9,501 bases of DNA from Legionella genomosp. 1 (GTDB lineage: Bacteria; Pseudomonadota; Gammaproteobacteria; Legionellales; Legionellaceae): positions 1 through 9,501 of the forward strand of contig CAMDBQ010000041.1 in NCBI GenBank assembly GCA_945889365.1, written 5' to 3'. The first letter of the stretch is position 1; each line of letters starts with the position of its first letter. A model generated the notes under the pieces. It ran no database searches. It worked only from the letters and a program-made list of their open reading frames with translations, and was not told the origin of the DNA. The position numbers and the translations under genes are program-made. Positions 6,274 to 9,501 of this stretch are shown here, in pieces.

Positions 6274-7635
6274 TCAAGACGATAATGTGCGCATCAGATT
6301 TTTATAATCTTCTGCAAAATCCGTTCCTTCTAAAACCAACTCTTTGACCTTTCTGCAGGCATGGATCACGGTGGTGTGATCACGGCCACCGAAATGGTCA
6401 CCAATCTCAGGTAAACTATGATTGGTTAATTCTTTTGATAAAGCCATAGCCATCTGGCGAGGTCTTGCAATCGAGCGGCTGCGACGTTTTGACAGCAGAT
6501 CGGCCACTTTAACTTTATAATATTCAGCCACCGTTTTTTGAATGTTTTCAATGGTAACCAGGCGATCCTGCAATGCCAACAGATCCCTTAGTGCTTCATT
6601 CACGAAATCTATCGTGATGGGCTTGCCGGTAAAATGAGCATTGGCAATCACGCGTCGCAAGGCACCCTCAAGTTCACGGACATTTGAACGAATACGTTTT
6701 GCAATGAAAAAAGCAACTTCATAAGGCAAGTCTACGTTAGATAACTCAGCTTTACTGATCAAAATCGCCACACGGGTTTCAAGCTCAGGCGGTTCCACCG
6801 CAATAGTCAATCCCCAGCCAAAACGTGATTTAAGACGCTCTTCCACACCCTCGATTTCTTTAGGATAGCGATCACTGGTCAGAATAATTTGTTGCTGACC
6901 TTCAAGAAGGGCATTAAATGTATGAAAAAATTCTTCCTGGGAGCGATCTTTGCCTGCAAAAAATTGAATATCATCGATTAATAATGCATTCAGCGAGCGG
7001 TAAAATCGTTTGAATTCGTTCATGGAGTTGGTTTGCAACGCTTTAACCATATCAGCCACAAATCGTTCGGAATGCAGATATAGAACTTTGGCTTCTGGAT
7101 TCTTCTTTAAAATCGCATTGCCCACGGCGTGCATTAAATGCGTCTTGCCTAAACCAACGCCGCCATAAATAAACAAAGGATTGTAGGCCTCGCCTGGAGA
7201 TTCACCCACTTGTAAGGCCGCAGCACAAGCCAAATCATTGGATTTTCCACGCACGAAACTGTCAAAAATAAATTTTTTGTTAAGATAACTGTTTTTATAA
7301 TGGTCGGCTGATTTTTTGGGTGACGTTTTAATCATCGATGCTGCGCGATTAAAATCAACACTAGGCGGGCTAACAACAACAGGCGCCGGGACTTTGCTAC
7401 CAATTTCGACGCTGACTTGTTTGATTTCATCACCACTGATTTGACTAACCAATTCCACGATGCGTGTATAAAAGTTCTTCTTGACCCAATCGACTACAAA
7501 ACGATTAGGCGCGAGTAAAATCAGGGTCGCGTCTACTGTTTCAACTTGCAAGGGTCGTAACCAGGTATTGAATTGCTGAGCGGGATACTCTTCTTGCAAA
7601 AGCCCCAAACACTTCTGCCAGACAGTTGCAGACAC
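6274..7635 (-). CDS. dnaA: Chromosomal replication initiator protein DnaA
   Basis: DnaA is the AAA+ initiator that binds DnaA boxes, unwinds oriC and helps load DnaB. The product has 453 residues. Domain I is about 1-80 (WQKCL...QFNTWLRPLQ). A short, poorly conserved domain II covers about 81-115. The AAA+ domain has Walker A GGVGLGKTH (158-166), Walker B LLIDDIQ (218-224) and the sensor II region RSNVRELEGALRR (316-328). Domain IV has the DNA-binding signature GRDHTTVIHACRKV (417-430). The start codon is GTG, preceded by GAGGAG (7642-7647) at 6-nt spacing. It is the first gene of the probable dnaA-dnaN-recF operon, with a perfect -10 about 90 bp upstream. Upstream it faces rppH rather than rpmH. 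Confidence 0.98.
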   Translation of the reverse strand: MSATVWQKCLGLLQEEYPAQQFNTWLRPLQVETVDATLILLAPNRFVVDWVKKNFYTRIVELVSQISGDEIKQVSVEIGSKVPAPVVVSPPSVDFNRAASMIKTSPKKSADHYKNSYLNKKFIFDSFVRGKSNDLACAAALQVGESPGEAYNPLFIYGGVGLGKTHLMHAVGNAILKKNPEAKVLYLHSERFVADMVKALQTNSMNEFKRFYRSLNALLIDDIQFFAGKDRSQEEFFHTFNALLEGQQQIILTSDRYPKEIEGVEERLKSRFGWGLTIAVEPPELETRVAILISKAELSNVDLPYEVAFFIAKRIRSNVRELEGALRRVIANAHFTGKPITIDFVNEALRDLLALQDRLVTIENIQKTVAEYYKVKVADLLSKRRSRSIARPRQMAMALSKELTNHSLPEIGDHFGGRDHTTVIHACRKVKELVLEGTDFAEDYKNLMRTLSS

Positions 7636-7641
7636 AGATAA

Positions 7642-7716
7642 CTCCTCAAAATTGCATTAGGGAGGACGCCCCCCCCCTTGTTTTTAGGCAAAAAACCGAG
7701 CCTAGCTGATCCGTAG
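7642..7716 (-). promoter_or_regulatory. dnaA leader with C9/G9 tract and possible ribosome-site hairpin
   Basis: If transcription starts near 7716, the dnaA mRNA has a leader of about 80 nt. It contains nine consecutive G residues (plus-strand C9, 7669-7677). A UCCUC (plus-strand GAGGA, 7662-7666) could pair with GAGGA of the ribosome binding site (plus-strand TCCTC, 7643-7647) across a 14-nt loop. The 5-bp pairing is weak, so translational control is only a possibility. Confidence 0.35.
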
Positions 7717-7722
7717 CCGATC

Positions 7723-7728
7723 ATTATA
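7723..7728 (-). promoter_or_regulatory. dnaA promoter -10 (TATAAT)
   Basis: The minus strand reads GGGTATAATGATC: a perfect -10 hexamer, but no recognisable -35 at 16-18 nt spacing. Start-site and promoter bases overlap two GATC sites (7708-7711 and 7719-7722) within a TGATC-7nt-GATCA inverted repeat, and a DnaA-box-like TTATACCCA (7724-7732) overlaps it. This arrangement would allow DnaA autoregulation and methylation control as in E. coli, but that is inferred. Confidence 0.55.
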
Positions 7729-7862
7729 CCCAAACAAGACCATATTGCGTAGACTTTATCAAGCTTTTTTCATCATTGAGATAAACACCGGTTAAATTTG
7801 CAAAGGCCTTACCTTTTGTGGAAAAATCAAGGTATTGATGGTTTACATAAGTAGTAATTAAT

Positions 7863-8387
7863 ATGGTGATTGATCGCGCCGGCTACCGGTTGAATGTGGG
7901 GATAGTTTTAGTCAACGACTCCGGTCGAGTATTTTGGGGTAAGCGTCAAGGACATGATGCCTGGCAATTCCCTCAGGGGGGGCTTGCGGCTGGAGAAACG
8001 GCGCTTGAAGCCATGTATCGCGAGTTGAATGAAGAAGTGGGCCTTGATAGCGAGGATGTTGAGGTATTGGGTGTAACAAAACGGTGGCTTAAGTACCGAC
8101 TGCCTAAACAATACTTGCGTCATGGCTCCCAGCCATTGGTCATTGGTCAGAAACAAAAATGGTATTTATTGAGGCTGGTGACCAGCGAGCAAAAAATTCG
8201 CCTTGATTTGTATGATTCACCTGAGTTCGATAGTTGGCGCTGGATAGACTACCAAGAACCGCAGGAACAAGTTATTTTTTTCAAAAAACAGGTGTATGTA
8301 CAAGCGTTAAAAGAGTTGGAACATTCACTTAAGCGGCGGCGCACCCCATATGGTGCGAAGCGTAAACGGGGCAATCATGGTCATTAG
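7863..8387 (+). CDS. rppH: RNA pyrophosphohydrolase RppH (Nudix)
   Basis: RppH removes pyrophosphate from 5'-triphosphorylated mRNA ends, triggering RNase E-dependent decay. The 174-residue protein matches the family (E. coli 176). The start MVIDRAGYRLNVGIVL aligns with the E. coli N-terminus. The Nudix box runs from G39 to L61 (GGLAAGE...RELNEEVGL) with catalytic-motif glutamates E54, E57 and E58. IGQKQKWYLL (94-103) and the stretch SPEFDSWRW (119-127) are characteristic of RppH. The C-terminus is a strongly basic tail (KRRRTPYGAKRKRG). No good Shine-Dalgarno precedes the ATG. A GTG three bases downstream would fit the E. coli N-terminus about as well. ptsP starts directly after the stop, the same rppH-ptsP pairing as in E. 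coli. Confidence 0.95.
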   Translation: MVIDRAGYRLNVGIVLVNDSGRVFWGKRQGHDAWQFPQGGLAAGETALEAMYRELNEEVGLDSEDVEVLGVTKRWLKYRLPKQYLRHGSQPLVIGQKQKWYLLRLVTSEQKIRLDLYDSPEFDSWRWIDYQEPQEQVIFFKKQVYVQALKELEHSLKRRRTPYGAKRKRGNHGH

Positions 8388-9501
8388 ATGCTAAAAGTAC
8401 TGAAACGGATTGTACAGGAAGTTACCACGGCTGGTCGCTTGACAGATGCGCTGGGTATTTTGGTGCACCGCGTTCGCGAGGCGGTTAGCTCTGATGCTGT
8501 TTCAGTTTATTTAATTGATAACAAACATTCACAATATGTGTTGATTGCCACTGACGGTTTGAATAAACAAGCTGAATTCCATGTTCGTGTCAGCATAGAT
8601 AGCGGTTTGATTGGACTGGTTGGCCGCCGTGAAGAGCCTTTTAACATCGATAATGCCCACGCACATCCCGAATTTCACCAAAACCCCCTGCTGGGCGAAG
8701 ATAACTTCAATGGTTTTCTGGGCGTTCCTATCATCCAACACCGCAAGTTGTATGGTGTTATCACAGCACAGCAAACAGAGAGCCGCTGTTTTGATGACGA
8801 AGGCGAAGCCTTTTTAATTACCTTGGCCGCTCAATTGGGCGGCATTATTGCACACGCTGAAGCGACTGGAGAGCTGGCTAAATTAACCCAGCCCTCGGTT
8901 GTGGGTGCCAATAAACCTGAGGCGGAACAAATCGCGCTCAGTGGTATTGGCAGTGTGCCGGGTGTTGCTATTGGCAGCGCGGTATTGGTTTATCCCGCAG
9001 CAGACATTGACGCCGTGCCCCGCACCTTAGCGGATGATGTTGAACACGAAGTAACGACGTTTTATGCAGCCCTGCAAACGGCGCGGGATAATATGCATCG
9101 CTTGGGTCGTCGCATGAAAGCCTGTGTAGCGGACGATGAGCATGCTTTATTTGATGTGTATTTGCATATTCTTGATAAGGACAGTCTGGGCGCTGAAGTC
9201 GTGGATGAGATTCGTCAAGAGCGTTTAACGGCTCAGGCAGCATTGGCCTCGGTGATTAAAAAACACGTGCATCAATATGAAAACATGAAAGATGATTATT
9301 TACGTGAGCGTGCCAGTGATGTTCGCGATATCGGCCGACGCGTTTTGGCAGAGCTACAGTCATCCCAGCAAGACGAAGTAAACTATCCACGCCGTACGAT
9401 CCTGGTCGGAGATGAAATCACCGCAGCAGCGCTTGCTGAGGTACCCGAAGGGCAGTTGGCAGGCGTTGTCTCAGCCAAGGGCTCAAGCAACTCACATGTC
9501 G
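8388..9501 (+). CDS. ptsP: PTS-Ntr enzyme I, EI-Ntr (PtsP), 3' end outside window
   Basis: PtsP is the first phosphotransferase of the nitrogen-related PTS, passing phosphate from PEP to NPr. Only 371 codons are present. An N-terminal GAF sensor domain spans about 1-160 (LTDALGILVHRV, SVYLID, GLIGLVGRREEPFNI, FLGVPII). A linker follows, then the PEP-utilising N-terminal domain, beginning near LSGIGSVPGVAIGSAVLV. The visible part ends SSNSHV, in which H370 corresponds to the phosphorylated active-site histidine. The PEP-binding TIM barrel lies beyond the edge. The ATG abuts the rppH stop codon with no spacer and no strong ribosome binding site, so translation is probably coupled to rppH. Confidence 0.95.
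   Translation, partial: MLKVLKRIVQEVTTAGRLTDALGILVHRVREAVSSDAVSVYLIDNKHSQYVLIATDGLNKQAEFHVRVSIDSGLIGLVGRREEPFNIDNAHAHPEFHQNPLLGEDNFNGFLGVPIIQHRKLYGVITAQQTESRCFDDEGEAFLITLAAQLGGIIAHAEATGELAKLTQPSVVGANKPEAEQIALSGIGSVPGVAIGSAVLVYPAADIDAVPRTLADDVEHEVTTFYAALQTARDNMHRLGRRMKACVADDEHALFDVYLHILDKDSLGAEVVDEIRQERLTAQAALASVIKKHVHQYENMKDDYLRERASDVRDIGRRVLAELQSSQQDEVNYPRRTILVGDEITAAALAEVPEGQLAGVVSAKGSSNSHV

Larger units (their letters stand above)
7636..7862. other. dnaA-rppH divergent intergenic region, oriC uncertain
   Basis: This 227-bp region carries the dnaA promoter and leader and must carry the rppH promoter, which I cannot place firmly. Two sequences are one mismatch from the DnaA box TTATNCACA: TTTTCCACA on the minus strand (7817-7825) and TTATACCCA on the plus strand (7724-7732). 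There is no cluster of perfect boxes, so this is not a convincing oriC on its own. The origin may lie elsewhere. Confidence 0.4.

Noticed and set aside
7817..7825. Single DnaA-box-like TTTTCCACA taken as proof of oriC
   Set aside because: One near-match without a cluster of boxes or an obvious unwinding element is not enough; it is reported only within the intergenic entry.
7976..7982. Seven-G tract in the rppH Nudix box, and T7-C-A6 at 8275-8288, as programmed frameshift sites
   Set aside because: The zero frame is fully conserved with RppH on both sides, and no overlapping product or stimulatory structure is evident.

Overview
This window is the chromosomal replication-initiation locus of a gammaproteobacterium. 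It carries dnaA, dnaN, recF and gyrB on the minus strand, with rppH and ptsP divergent from dnaA on the plus strand. DnaA, DnaN, RecF, GyrB, RppH and PtsP all read as gammaproteobacterial in length and motifs. GyrB has the long insert after the TOPRIM motifs seen in E. coli-type proteins, and the rppH-ptsP pair is a gammaproteobacterial arrangement. A multi-pass membrane protein with a glutamate-rich C-terminal tail lies between recF and gyrB. It suggests, but does not prove, a Legionellales/Coxiellaceae-type host-associated organism.

Layout, left to right: a 159-bp stretch without a firm gene (weak hairpin, 13-bp palindrome); gyrB (minus); a compact divergent promoter region with a Fur-box-like sequence; an unrecognised plus-strand membrane protein gene ending in a small tandem repeat; a convergent intergenic region with a 79-bp imperfect palindrome and a 32-bp perfect palindrome; recF, dnaN and dnaA (minus, one probable operon; recF overlaps dnaN by 4 bp); a 227-bp dnaA-rppH divergent region with the probable dnaA promoter and leader; rppH; and the first 371 codons of ptsP, cut by the window edge just after its phosphorylatable histidine.

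Two perfect 16-bp copies of the parS consensus (TGTTTCACGTGAAACA) are the clearest unexpected signal. One lies inside the recF reading frame. The other contains the recF stop codon and forms the core of a 32-bp palindrome that probably also terminates transcription. ParB-dependent origin segregation therefore appears to be nucleated inside the replication gene cluster itself.

The second notable point is that the usual dnaA-dnaN-recF-gyrB order is interrupted. The membrane-protein gene is inserted in opposite orientation, and gyrB has its own promoter. That promoter is mirror-symmetric with the promoter of the inserted gene, so the two may compete for RNA polymerase. The rpmH-rnpA genes usually found beside dnaA are replaced by rppH-ptsP. 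I could not identify a convincing oriC: only isolated near-matches to the DnaA box are present.
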